NCBI RefSeq assembly: GCF_001676785.2
Contig: NZ_CP015910.2
Span: 2,790,001 to 2,854,000 of the forward strand
DNA from: Brachyspira hyodysenteriae ATCC 27164
GTDB taxonomy: Bacteria > Spirochaetota > Brachyspiria > Brachyspirales > Brachyspiraceae
Direction of reading: 5' to 3'
Length of the DNA: 64,000 nt
Positions 46,833 through 56,151 of this stretch are shown piece after piece (position 1 is the stretch's first letter; each line of letters starts with the position of its first letter). The notes below the pieces were generated by a model. The model did no database searches. It saw only the letters and a list, made by a program, of their open reading frames with translations, and was not told the origin of the DNA. The position numbers and the translations under genes are program-made.

Positions 46833-47765
46833 TCATACTTCTCTTTTTATATTAGGTGTGTAAATTATTCTCATGAAATCAGAGTCTTTATTGTCCATAT
46901 CTCCCAAAAACATTCTTTCATGTTCAGGTACTTTTTCATAAGCCTCTTTTAATAATTCTCGGTTATAATCTGAAGGATATATAAGATAATTATGATAGCA
47001 TTGTATAGCATAATCAGAAGCAGTTTCTTTTCCAGAAATCTCATTTATATTTTCTTCTATCTCTTTTAATTTTTCTTTTTTATTTGTATACTTTACAGAT
47101 GCTTTTAATTTAAGCTTGGCAAGATTTTCTATTATAATAGTATCATCTTCTTTGGGATATAAAAGAAGTTCATTTTTATTAAACATCTTTTTTATATCAT
47201 CAAAATTATATATATTATCATCATTATATATTGATATTGTTTCATCCTCATAAATTATATAGCAAGTTAAAAATATTTCTTTGCTAGATGAATAATTAGG
47301 AGATTTTCTAAATATAAAATAACTTTTTCCATCAGCCAAATCATATCCAAATTGAGCTTTCATTTTAAAATTTATAGGATTAGCCATAAATGACACTTTT
47401 AATTTTTCACATTTTTCTATTTCTCTTTGAGCAGTTTTATAAATATTTTGCATTTCAGGATTCATTTCTTTTAATATGCTTTTAATGTATTCATAATAAT
47501 CATCTTTATGAAACCACTCTGATTCTAAAATTTCAAAATCACCTATACCATTAATATCTAATTTTTCATTATCTTCTATAAATGATACAACCCATTTTCT
47601 TTCTAACTCTTTTTCAAATTGATAAATATCAAATTTAAACCAAGCACTTACTATACCGTCCTCATAAATTGCTAAATTTGAAAGAAAGTAATTACCATTT
47701 TTTATAATACCGAAAAAACTTCTTCCCTCTATCTTTTCATTTCTATATACATTATTTTTATTCAT
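46833..47765 (-). CDS. hypothetical protein
   Basis: 310 aa, charged and soluble, without signal peptide or membrane segment. It begins MNKNNVYRNEKIEGRSFFG and seems to hold two similar halves: the segment FFGIIKNGNYFLSNLAIYEDGIVS resembles YFIFRKSPNYSSSKEIFLTCYIIYEDETIS, so an internal duplication is possible. The C-terminus (ASDYAIQCYHNYLIYPSDYNRE, LKEAYEKVPEHERMFLGDMD) resembles proteins of unknown function seen in Brachyspira and Firmicutes. AAGGAAA precedes the start. I give no function. Confidence 0.7.
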   Translation of the reverse strand: MNKNNVYRNEKIEGRSFFGIIKNGNYFLSNLAIYEDGIVSAWFKFDIYQFEKELERKWVVSFIEDNEKLDINGIGDFEILESEWFHKDDYYEYIKSILKEMNPEMQNIYKTAQREIEKCEKLKVSFMANPINFKMKAQFGYDLADGKSYFIFRKSPNYSSSKEIFLTCYIIYEDETISIYNDDNIYNFDDIKKMFNKNELLLYPKEDDTIIIENLAKLKLKASVKYTNKKEKLKEIEENINEISGKETASDYAIQCYHNYLIYPSDYNRELLKEAYEKVPEHERMFLGDMDNKDSDFMRIIYTPNIKREV

Positions 47766-47808
47766 AAAACTATTTCCTTATAATTATTTATATACCTAAA
47801 TAAAAAAA

Positions 47809-47837
47809 TTGACAAAATTATATTGTTTATATAATAT
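47809..47837 (+). promoter_or_regulatory. promoter of malic enzyme
   Basis: TTGACA (47809-47814) with TAATAT (47832-47837) at 17-bp spacing; an overlapping TATAAT would give 15 bp. Confidence 0.6.
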
Positions 47838-47878
47838 TATTATAACTTTTTATATAAAAAATATCTAAGGAAATATTT

Positions 47879-49165
47879 ATGTCAGATGAATTAAAAACAA
47901 AAGCATTGGAATATCATTCTAAAGGCAAAGCTGGAAAAATAGAAGTTATAGCTACCAAACCTTGTAAAACTGCTGATGATTTATCTTTAGCATATACTCC
48001 AGGAGTTGCAAAACCTGTACTTGAAATAGCTGAAAATCCTAATGAAGCATACAAATACACTTCAAAAGGAAATTTAGTAGCTGTTATTTCAAATGGAACT
48101 GCGATACTTGGTTTAGGAGATAGAGGCGCTTTAGCTTCAAAACCTGTTATGGAAGGAAAGGGAATATTATTTAAACGTTTCGCTGATATTGATGTATTTG
48201 ATATAGAAATAAATGAAAAAGATCCTGATAAAATTATAGATATAGTACATGCATTAGAGCCTACTTTCGGAGGAATCAACTTAGAAGATATAAAAGCTCC
48301 TGAATGTTTTAAAATAGAAAAAACTTTAATAGAAAAATGTAATATACCTGTTTTTCATGACGATCAGCATGGTACAGCTATAATATGTTCTGCTGCTTTA
48401 ATTAATGCTTTAGAGATTGCAAATATAGATAGAAAAAATGCTAAGATAGTATTTAATGGAGCCGGTTCTGCTGGTATTTCATGTGCTAAAATGTTTGTAG
48501 CATTAGGAGTACCTAGAGAGAATATTATCATGTGCGACAGTAAAGGGGTTATCACTAAAGAAAGAATAGAATCCGTTACTGAAGAGAAAAGAGAGTTTGC
48601 TACTGATTTAAAAGTAAAAAATTTGGAAGAAGCTATGAAAGGAGCTAATGTATTTGCTGGGCTTTCTGTTGCCGACTGCGTTACTGAAGATATGGTAAAA
48701 TCTATGGCCAAAAATCCTATAATATTTGCTATGGCCAACCCTAACCCTGAAATACAATACGAAAAGGCTATAGCTATAAGAGATGATTTAATCATGGCTA
48801 CAGGAAGAAGCGATTATCCTAATCAAATTAATAATGTATTAGGATTCCCTTTTATATTCAGAGGTGCTTTAGATGTGAAGGCAAAAGCTATATCAGAAAA
48901 AATGAAAATGGCTGCTTCATTAGCATTGGCTGCTCTTGCTAAAGAAAAAGTTCCTGAAGAAGTTTTCAAAGCCTATGGAAATAAGACTTTTGAGTTTGGT
49001 AAAAATTATATAGTACCTAAACCTTTTGACCCTAGAGTTATTGAATGGGTATCTCCTGCCGTTGCTAAGGCTGCTTGTGATGAAGGACTTGCAAAAGAAC
49101 CTATTACTGATTTTGAAAAATACAAATCTTCACTAAAAGAAAGAATGAAAAAATATTGGGAATAA
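47879..49165 (+). CDS. malic enzyme (oxaloacetate-decarboxylating malate dehydrogenase)
   Basis: 428 aa. It converts malate to pyruvate and CO2 with reduction of NAD(P), supplying pyruvate and reducing power. The family motifs [43 protein letters not shown] and NGAGSAGIS (dinucleotide binding) are all clear, as are AMANPNPEI and [16 protein letters not shown]. It is the short prokaryotic form without the C-terminal phosphotransacetylase-like domain of MaeB. AAGGAAA precedes the ATG. It ends at a terminator. Confidence 0.95.
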   Translation: MSDELKTKALEYHSKGKAGKIEVIATKPCKTADDLSLAYTPGVAKPVLEIAENPNEAYKYTSKGNLVAVISNGTAILGLGDRGALASKPVMEGKGILFKRFADIDVFDIEINEKDPDKIIDIVHALEPTFGGINLEDIKAPECFKIEKTLIEKCNIPVFHDDQHGTAIICSAALINALEIANIDRKNAKIVFNGAGSAGISCAKMFVALGVPRENIIMCDSKGVITKERIESVTEEKREFATDLKVKNLEEAMKGANVFAGLSVADCVTEDMVKSMAKNPIIFAMANPNPEIQYEKAIAIRDDLIMATGRSDYPNQINNVLGFPFIFRGALDVKAKAISEKMKMAASLALAALAKEKVPEEVFKAYGNKTFEFGKNYIVPKPFDPRVIEWVSPAVAKAACDEGLAKEPITDFEKYKSSLKERMKKYWE

Positions 49166-49188
49166 TTTTTTAATAATAAAATTTATTT

Positions 49189-49226
49189 GGGCTTTACTTT
49201 TATTTAATAAAGGTAGAGCCTTTTTT
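49189..49226 (+). terminator. rho-independent terminator of malic enzyme
   Basis: GGCTTTACTTTTA pairs with the facing TAAAGGTAGAGCC with two wobble pairs, then TTTTTT. Confidence 0.85.
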
Positions 49227-49229
49227 ATG

Positions 49230-49653
49230 ACGCACGGTAAGAAAACTAATATTTAAAGTATAAATCTTTTTATTAATTCAGCCATATTTTTAATAAATCA
49301 AAATCGTGCGTTAAATAAATTTTAAATTTAAATACAACTTGGGCGGGTGCTTTAATTTCTAATTCAAGCTATAAAATAAACAAAGTTACTATTTTTGATA
49401 AAAGTATATAATCTAAAGGGTGGGATATGTAATTTAAGTTAAAAATTTAATTACACTTGCCCGCCCTTTAAACTTTTTAATCCTATCTGTAATTTTTGTA
49501 CTATATTTATTTTTAACATTAAACTGTTATTATAAAACCCACCCTAGATTTATTTAAATTTACTGTTTACTCAACGCACGAATAGAAAAATTTATAATAT
49601 AGTGTAATTATGAATTATTACTAAAATAATTTATAAATTTTACTTAACGTGCG
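49230..49653. repeat. modular palindromic element, site 8 (complete)
   Basis: Order: CGCACGG (49230), CGTGCG, ACTTGGGCGGGTGCT, AAAGGGTGGGATA, central TGTAATTTAAG dyad, GCCCGCCCTTT, ACCCACCCTAG, CGCACG, CGTGCG (ends 49653). It begins directly after the T tail of the malic enzyme terminator. Confidence 0.92.
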
Positions 49654-49674
49654 TTAAATCTAATAATAATATTA

Positions 49675-49853
49675 TTGACATTAAATAAAAATGAAATAAT
49701 ATCTAAATATGAAACTTGTTATTGAATAAAGCTCCGGTAATATTTTTATTTATTGTTTGGGGCATACTAAAAAATATTAAGCTATAGTTCTTTATAGATT
49801 TTCAATTCGTTTAGTATGCATTATGTTTTTAATGTAAATTCAAGGAAAGTTTC
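49675..49853 (+). promoter_or_regulatory. promoter and hairpin leader of the MATE gene at 49854
   Basis: TTGACA (49675-49680) and TAATAT (49697-49702), 16 bp apart, predict a leader of about 145 nt. In it GCATACTAAA (49762-49771) and TTTAGTATGC (49810-49819) form a perfect 10-bp stem enclosing about 38 nt that can fold again. I match no known riboswitch class. Confidence 0.5.
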
Positions 49854-51131
49854 ATGTATTTAATAAAATTTTCATTTATACTATTTGTTTCAAATATACT
49901 TCAATATTTATATAGTATTATAGATATAATATTTATTTCGCATATAGTTGGAGATTATGGAGTTGTAGCATTAGGAAATAGTGCTTCACTTATGTTTATT
50001 ATAACTTCTGTATCATTGGGATTGTCAATAGGAGGCTCTATTATAATTTCTAAATATAAAGGAGCTAATGATACTATAAAATATCATCAAAGTATTTCAA
50101 CTCTATTATTTTTATCAGCCTTATTTTCTATCATAATATCAGTATTAGGTATAATATTTTCAAAACATATATTAATATTTATGAATGTACCTAAAGAGTC
50201 TTTTAATTATGCTTATGACTATATTAGAATAATTTTTTCTGGTGTGTTTTTTATTTTCTTATATGGTTCTATATCATCAATAATAAAATCAAGCGGAAAA
50301 GAGAAAGTATCATTATACTTTATAATTGTCGCTTCTATAACTAATATACTATTAGACTTTTTATTTGTATATGTTTTAAAATTATCAGTAAAAGGTGCTG
50401 CCCTTGCTACTGTAATATCACAGGCTTTAAGTTTTTTATTATCATTATATTTTATAAGAAAGGATATAATTTTTAATATAGATATAAAAATAATAAAAGA
50501 ATTGATATATGTATCTTTTCCCTGCATATTTCAAATGCTCATTATAAATATTTCTTTTTTTATTATAAATATAATGATGAATAAATATGATGTAATAACA
50601 GGTTTTACTATAGGACTTAAGATTAATACTTTTATTGGTATGATATCATGGTCTATAGGAGAGGCTTTAAGTATATTGGTTTCAAAAAGCATGGGAAAAA
50701 GAGATTATATTAAAATAAAAAATACTGTTATATTTGCCGTATTTTTTAATATTGCTGTTACTATGACGGCTGTTTTATTTATACATATATTTGCTAAAAA
50801 CATTATAGCTATATTTTATAATGGAGATGACAAAACGATAAATGATATTATATTTTATTTGAGAGTTTGTGCTTCATTTAATGGTATGACATATGCTCTT
50901 ATGTATATACTTGACAGCTTTTTAATAGGAATTCAAAAATCATATTTAGCTTTTATTAACTCTTTTATAGATTCAATTATTTTTAAAGTGATATTATCTA
51001 TGATATTAGAAATTAGTATTGGTTTTATAGGGATATATATTTCTATAGCTGTATCAAGTGTTGCACCATCTTTTATAGGTATAATTTACTTTTTAATGTT
51101 TATCAATAAATATAAATTAAATAAATATTAA
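49854..51131 (+). CDS. MATE family efflux transporter
   Basis: 425 aa with 12 predicted helices in two homologous halves. The first half contains YSIIDIIFISHIVGDYGVVALGN and SIGGSIIISKYKGANDT, the second AISxxISxxxGKRDY-like MSWSIGEALSILVSKSMGKRD. It is shorter than the 461-462-aa pair at 58933 and 60400 and belongs to another subgroup. The substrate is unknown. CAAGGAAAG precedes the ATG. A structured leader lies upstream. Confidence 0.88.
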   Translation: MYLIKFSFILFVSNILQYLYSIIDIIFISHIVGDYGVVALGNSASLMFIITSVSLGLSIGGSIIISKYKGANDTIKYHQSISTLLFLSALFSIIISVLGIIFSKHILIFMNVPKESFNYAYDYIRIIFSGVFFIFLYGSISSIIKSSGKEKVSLYFIIVASITNILLDFLFVYVLKLSVKGAALATVISQALSFLLSLYFIRKDIIFNIDIKIIKELIYVSFPCIFQMLIINISFFIINIMMNKYDVITGFTIGLKINTFIGMISWSIGEALSILVSKSMGKRDYIKIKNTVIFAVFFNIAVTMTAVLFIHIFAKNIIAIFYNGDDKTINDIIFYLRVCASFNGMTYALMYILDSFLIGIQKSYLAFINSFIDSIIFKVILSMILEISIGFIGIYISIAVSSVAPSFIGIIYFLMFINKYKLNKY

Positions 51132-51151
51132 AGATACAGAGTTCAATAAAA

Positions 51152-51183
51152 AAGCGTATATTTTTATACAAATATACGCTTGT
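51152..51183. terminator. terminator of the MATE gene
   Basis: AAGCGTATATTT and AAATATACGCTT form a perfect 12-bp stem. The T tail is short. Confidence 0.75.
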
Positions 51184-51202
51184 ATTTATATTTTTATATA
51201 TG

Positions 51203-51292
51203 TGGCTTTGCCCCCGCGAAGCGTACCCGTAGGGTAACCACACTTCTTTTGGTGACCCATACGAAGTACGCCTATGGAAAGAAGCAAAAGGA
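51203..51292. repeat. GC-rich mosaic palindrome, third site
   Basis: Contains GGCTTTGCCCCCGCGAAGCG, the palindromic TACCCGTAGGGTA and GAAGTACGCC. It has the same style as 19972-20268 and lies between convergent genes. Confidence 0.7.
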
Positions 51293-51338
51293 CTGAATTT
51301 ATATAGTTATTCTATAAAATAAAAATTATTACATTACT

Positions 51339-53969
51339 TTATTTTTTATGTTCATAAGGCTTAATATTAATCTTAAAAAGCTCATTATCATCTAGTTCCG
51401 CATAGTATAATTTAATTCTTTTATATTTTTTACCGTTTTTATTTCTGTTCTTTTCATTTATAGACTTTACTAAATTGTATATAAGTTCTTTATCTTCTTT
51501 TGATGTCTGTACTCCGAAACAAATACTTTTTATCGGTAAATTTATAAGTGTTCCATTGGGATTTTTATTTTCTTCATCATAAAAAAGTATTCTGTATTCA
51601 TCTTCATATTCCCATTCTTTTGATTTTACCATAAATAATTCTGTAATATGATCCAATGGCTTATTATCTATTAAAGCATTACTAATGAAATTAGGGCTAA
51701 TTAAAAAATTATCTATATTTTTTGTGTTAGATAACATTATTGTATTTTGTGTATTTTTTATAAGATCAAATCTTATTGCTTTTTTATTATAACTAATTTT
51801 TTTTAAAATTATATTATTTTTATCAAAAATATTATTAATATCATATTCAATACATATACCTTGATGTTTATCAGCATAATGACTCCATATCAAAGTATTA
51901 TCATTATGTGTTGTTAAACAAGCTACTTTTATTCTTTCAAGTAAATAATCATAAGATTTATCATAGCTATTTTTTTTGATAAAAGGATCAACAGGGTCAT
52001 TAAAATTTTTCGTATTACTACACCATAAAGTATTATTTAGTACGCTTCTTAAAGTATCTTTATTAACTTTAGTATAATTATATAAACTATCATTTTTTAT
52101 CTCATAATAAAATTGTTGATTATAAAAATCATCTTGAATTGCTTTATTTATAATTTGTTTATTATTGTTTATAATATCATTTTCATCAATATCTATTTTA
52201 TTTTTTATATATAATAAATTTCTTGTTATAGATGATAATATATTAAATAAATCATAAGTATAAAAAATTGAATCATTAGATATTTGTTTATATAATTCTA
52301 ATATTACATTTTTATATAAATTATATATCTCATTTTCTCTATTTTCTAATTTTAATAAAATTTCTATTTTTCTATCATATATACTTAATTTATTTTGATA
52401 AGATTTACAATATTTTTCTGATATATCATAATTTTTAACAGCTTCATTATAATTTTTTAAATAAAAATAACATAAACCTCTATAATAATAGGCAAAATCA
52501 TTCTCCTTATTTATTTCAATTACTTTATTAAACTGATTCAAACATTTATCATAATCTCCTAAAATATAATAAAATCCTCCCATTTTTGAAATCATAAATT
52601 CATCATTCTGTTTTAATTCTATAGCTTTATTAAAATCATTTTCAAACATTTCATAATATTTATTATAATTTTCATCTTTTTTCAAAGCTAGATTTACATA
52701 GCATAAACCTCTATTATAATAGCCAACTTCTGAATCTAAATTTGATTCTATAAAATTATTTATATTTTCTATTGCAATTTGATAATTTTGTAAACTAAAA
52801 TTTGATGAAAATATATAATAATATAAAAATGAATCGACAATATTAAGAGAAATTGCTTTATCAAAATTTTCTAAAGATTCTTCATATTTTTCTAATTGAT
52901 TAAGAGATATACCTATCCTATAGTAAATATCAGGATTCTCTTTATCAAATTTTAGATATTCATTAAAATTTATTAGTGCCGATTCAAAATACGAATTATT
53001 ATTCTCTAATAAACCTAACGAAATATATGCTAATCCACTGCTATAATATATTTCAAAATTACTAAAGCCTAATTCTATAGCTTTACTATAATCATTAATA
53101 GCTAGTTGAAAATTATCAGCATTTATATTTTCTTCTATCAATGCTAAATTATAATAACAACCAGCCCTATTATAATAATATTCTCCATTTGTTGAATTAT
53201 ACCCTATTGCAATATTAAAATTTTCTAAAGACTTTTCAAAATATTCTATATTATTATTTGAGTATAAAGCCAAATACATATAGGCTAATCCTTTTCTATA
53301 ATATGCATCTTTTTTATTATCATTGTCTAACTTAATTGAAAAGTCAAAATTATTTATAGCATTATTTAAATATTCTGTAAAATTATCAGTTTTGACTGAA
53401 CCTAAATTTAAATAAGAAGAACCTTTTAAGAAATAAATATTACTATCATTAAATCCTAATTGTTCTGCTTTATCTAAATCTTCTATTGCTGATTGAAAAT
53501 TATTTATATCATTATTGTTTTTGACTGCTATATGATAATAACATCCCCCTCTATTATAATAAACTCCTCCATTAATAAAGCCATATTCTATAGATTTATT
53601 AAAATATTCAAGAGCTTTATTATAATCAATTAAATACATATAAGATGAGCCTATATTATTATATATTTGTGCATATAAACTATATAACTCTAATTTTTTT
53701 GAATTATCTTTAACGTCTTTTTCTATTTCTGATAATATTTTTATTACATCATTAAAATATTTTATTGCTTTATTATGATAATCTGAATTATCGTTATATT
53801 CTCCTAAATTATGTAATGCTTCAGCTTTATGTAAATATAATCTAATATTTTTTCTATCAATATTTAAACCTTCATCGCATAACTTTATTATTTTATTATC
53901 ATGTTTTCCATCATTATATTTCTCTATTTCTTTGAAAATTTTTTTTAATTTATTTTCTTTATCATTCAT
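51339..53969 (-). CDS. large TPR protein with C-terminal DUF2971 domain
   Basis: 876 aa. Residues about 1-560 are at least twelve TPR units (for example YNKALEYFNKSIEYGFINGG, YDKCLNQFNKVIEINKENDF). Residues about 630-865 match DUF2971: LWCSNTKNFNDPVDPF, CLTTHNDNTLIWSHYADKHQ, GICIEYDI and WEYEDEYRILFYDE. DUF2971 proteins are of unknown function and are frequent in accessory and defence gene neighbourhoods. The gene is very AT-rich and is flanked on both sides by GC-rich mosaic repeats, consistent with acquisition or a flexible locus. AGGAAA precedes the ATG. Confidence 0.88.
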   Translation of the reverse strand: MNDKENKLKKIFKEIEKYNDGKHDNKIIKLCDEGLNIDRKNIRLYLHKAEALHNLGEYNDNSDYHNKAIKYFNDVIKILSEIEKDVKDNSKKLELYSLYAQIYNNIGSSYMYLIDYNKALEYFNKSIEYGFINGGVYYNRGGCYYHIAVKNNNDINNFQSAIEDLDKAEQLGFNDSNIYFLKGSSYLNLGSVKTDNFTEYLNNAINNFDFSIKLDNDNKKDAYYRKGLAYMYLALYSNNNIEYFEKSLENFNIAIGYNSTNGEYYYNRAGCYYNLALIEENINADNFQLAINDYSKAIELGFSNFEIYYSSGLAYISLGLLENNNSYFESALINFNEYLKFDKENPDIYYRIGISLNQLEKYEESLENFDKAISLNIVDSFLYYYIFSSNFSLQNYQIAIENINNFIESNLDSEVGYYNRGLCYVNLALKKDENYNKYYEMFENDFNKAIELKQNDEFMISKMGGFYYILGDYDKCLNQFNKVIEINKENDFAYYYRGLCYFYLKNYNEAVKNYDISEKYCKSYQNKLSIYDRKIEILLKLENRENEIYNLYKNVILELYKQISNDSIFYTYDLFNILSSITRNLLYIKNKIDIDENDIINNNKQIINKAIQDDFYNQQFYYEIKNDSLYNYTKVNKDTLRSVLNNTLWCSNTKNFNDPVDPFIKKNSYDKSYDYLLERIKVACLTTHNDNTLIWSHYADKHQGICIEYDINNIFDKNNIILKKISYNKKAIRFDLIKNTQNTIMLSNTKNIDNFLISPNFISNALIDNKPLDHITELFMVKSKEWEYEDEYRILFYDEENKNPNGTLINLPIKSICFGVQTSKEDKELIYNLVKSINEKNRNKNGKKYKRIKLYYAELDDNELFKINIKPYEHKK

Positions 53970-54060
53970 AATTATTTCCTAAACACTAATGAATACATTT
54001 TATATCATATAAATAAAAATTAAACCTTTTATAGTTGCTATATTATTATTATTAAAATGC

Positions 54061-54120
54061 ACTTTCGCGTAGCGTATCCGAGCCTGTCGAGGATATAATG
54101 TTCTTTGACGAAGTCGCGGG
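54061..54120. repeat. GC-rich mosaic palindrome, fourth site
   Basis: The 26 bases at 54072-54097 are identical to 20100-20125. A fragment TTTTTGCAACTTTTTTAGC and its near inverse AAAAAAAGTTG follow near 54170-54200. It lies between two minus-strand genes. Confidence 0.75.
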
Positions 54121-54304
54121 AAAAAACAATAAAAAATAATTATTTATATAATAATTCAATAATTTGCTTTTTTGCAACTTTTTTAGCAAAAAAAGTTGAT
54201 AAAAATAAAAAACTATCATTAGCTTACAAATATCTTATTATATAAAAATAAAAATGAAACCTTTTATAGTTAGTATATTGTTTTTATAATAAAACAAAAA
54301 ATAA

Positions 54305-54330
54305 GGGACTAATAAATATTTATTAGTCCC
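54305..54330. terminator. terminator of serS
   Basis: GGGACTAATAAA TA TTTATTAGTCCC is a perfect palindrome, with a T-rich stretch following on the minus strand. Confidence 0.85.
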
Positions 54331-54372
54331 CATATCATCAATATTATATCAAAAACTATTTATAAAATGATA

Positions 54373-55653
54373 TTAATTAGCTTTCTCTATCTTATCAAAT
54401 CCTGTAAATGGTCTTAAAGCATCTGGAATTATTACGCTTCCATCTGCCTGCTGATAATTTTCAAGTATAGCAATCCAAGTTCTTCCAACAGCAATACCTG
54501 AACCGTTTAATGTATGTACTAATTCTGTTTTGCCGTTTCTTCTAGTTCTCATCTGCATTCTTCTTGCCTGATAATCCCAACAGTTACTTACACTTGAAAT
54601 CTCTCTGTACATGTTTTGTGAAGGAAGCCAAACTTCTATATCAAAAGTTTTATAAGCGGCATTTCCTATATCTCCTGAAGAAAGAACTACTACTCTGTAT
54701 GGAAGTTCTAATGCCTGTAAAATACTTTCTGCATCTTTAAGCATTTTTTCATGCTCTTCTTTAGATTTGTCAGCAGCACATATTTTTACTAGCTCAACTT
54801 TATCGAATTGATGCTGTCTTATTAATCCTCTCATATCACGTCCGTAAGAACCAGCTTCAGAACGGAAACAAGGTGTATAAGCAGTACAATATAAAGGAAG
54901 CATGTTTTCAGGTATGATTTCTTCTCTATATATATTTGTAAGAGGAACTTCTGCAGTAGGTATAAGATATAAAGCAGGATCATCTGTAGTTTTAAATAAA
55001 TCCTCTTCAAATTTTGGAAGCTGACCTGTACCTGTCATAGTTCTGCCATTAACAAGTATAGGAGGTACATATTCTGTATAACCATGTTCGCTTGTATGTT
55101 TTTTAAGCATAAAGTTAATTAAAGCTCTTTCTAATGCTGCACCTTTTCCTTTCATAAGTGAAAAACGAGTTCTTGACATTCTAACAGCTCTTTCTATATC
55201 AAGAATATCTAAACCCATAGCTATATCAACATGGTCTTTTACTTCAAAATCAAATTTACGAGGCTCTCCCCATCTGATTATTTCTTTATTTGCTTTTTCA
55301 TCATCTCCGTCTGGTACATCTTCAGAAAGCATATTAGGCAAATAAAGTATTTCATTATTAACAGCCTCTTCCAACTGCGACAACTTCTCTTCTTTTTTAT
55401 TTAAGGATTCTGTGAAGTTTTTCATTTCTTCTTTTATTTTTTCTGCCTCTTCTTTATTGCCGGCTTTCATATATTCGCCGATTTTTTTTGAAGATTCATT
55501 TTTTTTAGCTCTGTCCTGCTCTACTTCTTTTAATAAATCTAGTCTTTCATGTTCTAATGCTTTTAACTTGTCTAAAGATACTTTGCTTCTTCTCTTTCTC
55601 AAGTTTTCTTCTACTAATTCAATATTTTCTCTTATTAATTTTACATCTATCAT
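54373..55653 (-). CDS. serS: seryl-tRNA synthetase
   Basis: 426-aa class II aminoacyl-tRNA synthetase charging tRNA-Ser (and tRNA-Sec where present). The N-terminal ~100 residues form the long helical arm (LKALEHERLDLLKEVEQDRA, charged coiled coil) that grips the tRNA variable arm. Motif 2 is CFRSEAGSYGRDMRGLIRQH and motif 3 is NGSGIAVGRTWIAILENYQ. Length is normal. AAGGA precedes the ATG. It diverges from the alcohol dehydrogenase gene. Confidence 0.97.
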   Translation of the reverse strand: MIDVKLIRENIELVEENLRKRRSKVSLDKLKALEHERLDLLKEVEQDRAKKNESSKKIGEYMKAGNKEEAEKIKEEMKNFTESLNKKEEKLSQLEEAVNNEILYLPNMLSEDVPDGDDEKANKEIIRWGEPRKFDFEVKDHVDIAMGLDILDIERAVRMSRTRFSLMKGKGAALERALINFMLKKHTSEHGYTEYVPPILVNGRTMTGTGQLPKFEEDLFKTTDDPALYLIPTAEVPLTNIYREEIIPENMLPLYCTAYTPCFRSEAGSYGRDMRGLIRQHQFDKVELVKICAADKSKEEHEKMLKDAESILQALELPYRVVVLSSGDIGNAAYKTFDIEVWLPSQNMYREISSVSNCWDYQARRMQMRTRRNGKTELVHTLNGSGIAVGRTWIAILENYQQADGSVIIPDALRPFTGFDKIEKAN

Positions 55654-55741
55654 AATAAAAATCCTTAAATAAAAATTTGTATTAAATTATACAGCTTTTT
55701 TAAAAATAGTAAATTGTATTTTATTAAATTTTATTCTCACT

Positions 55742-56054
55742 CCCCACCCTCTAGGCTTGATAATTTTTATTAGAATATTTTGTTTTTAGTATATTTGTTA
55801 ATCTCATTAGAATTTTCAGCACCCGCCCAAGTTTTTTTTTAAAATTTGCAGCTTATACACCCGCACGCAGAGTAAAACTATTAATATAAATAAGTTATTA
55901 ATCAAAATCAAATTATATATAAAAATTCACTTACCGTGCGGTTAATAGACTTTAAATCTAATAAACGCTTGGGTGGGTATGCTTTTTCTGAATTGGATTT
56001 AAATATGAATAAAGCTCTTAATTGTAAATAAAGTTAAGAAAAATAAGGGGCGGG
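55742..56054. repeat. modular palindromic element, site 9
   Basis: Order: CCCCACCCT (55742), AGCACCCGCCCAAG, CGCACGC, CCGTGCGG, CGCTTGGGTGGG, AAGGGGCGGG (ends 56054). It lies in a divergent gap, ending only about 38 bp before the adh -35 box. Confidence 0.9.
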
Positions 56055-56091
56055 ATTTGTAATAAAAATTCAAAAATATGTATATTTCCTA

Positions 56092-56122
56092 TTGACATTG
56101 GAGTACACTTCAATGTTATAAT
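56092..56122 (+). promoter_or_regulatory. MerR-type promoter/operator of the alcohol dehydrogenase
   Basis: TTGACA (56092-56097) and TATAAT (56117-56122) are separated by 19 bp. The spacer carries a near-perfect dyad, ACATTGGAGT (56095-56104) and ACTTCAATGT (56107-56116), with one mismatch. A 19-bp spacer with a centred dyad is the hallmark of MerR-family activators such as NmlR/AdhR, which respond to aldehydes. No merR gene lies in the window. Confidence 0.8.
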
Positions 56123-56151
56123 AATGCCATATTTATAAAAAGGAGTTATTT

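Noticed and set aside
47914-48795. Antisense ORFs of 121 and 143 codons inside malic enzyme
   Set aside because: They lie wholly within a clear conserved gene on the other strand and have no ribosome-binding sites or domain resemblance.
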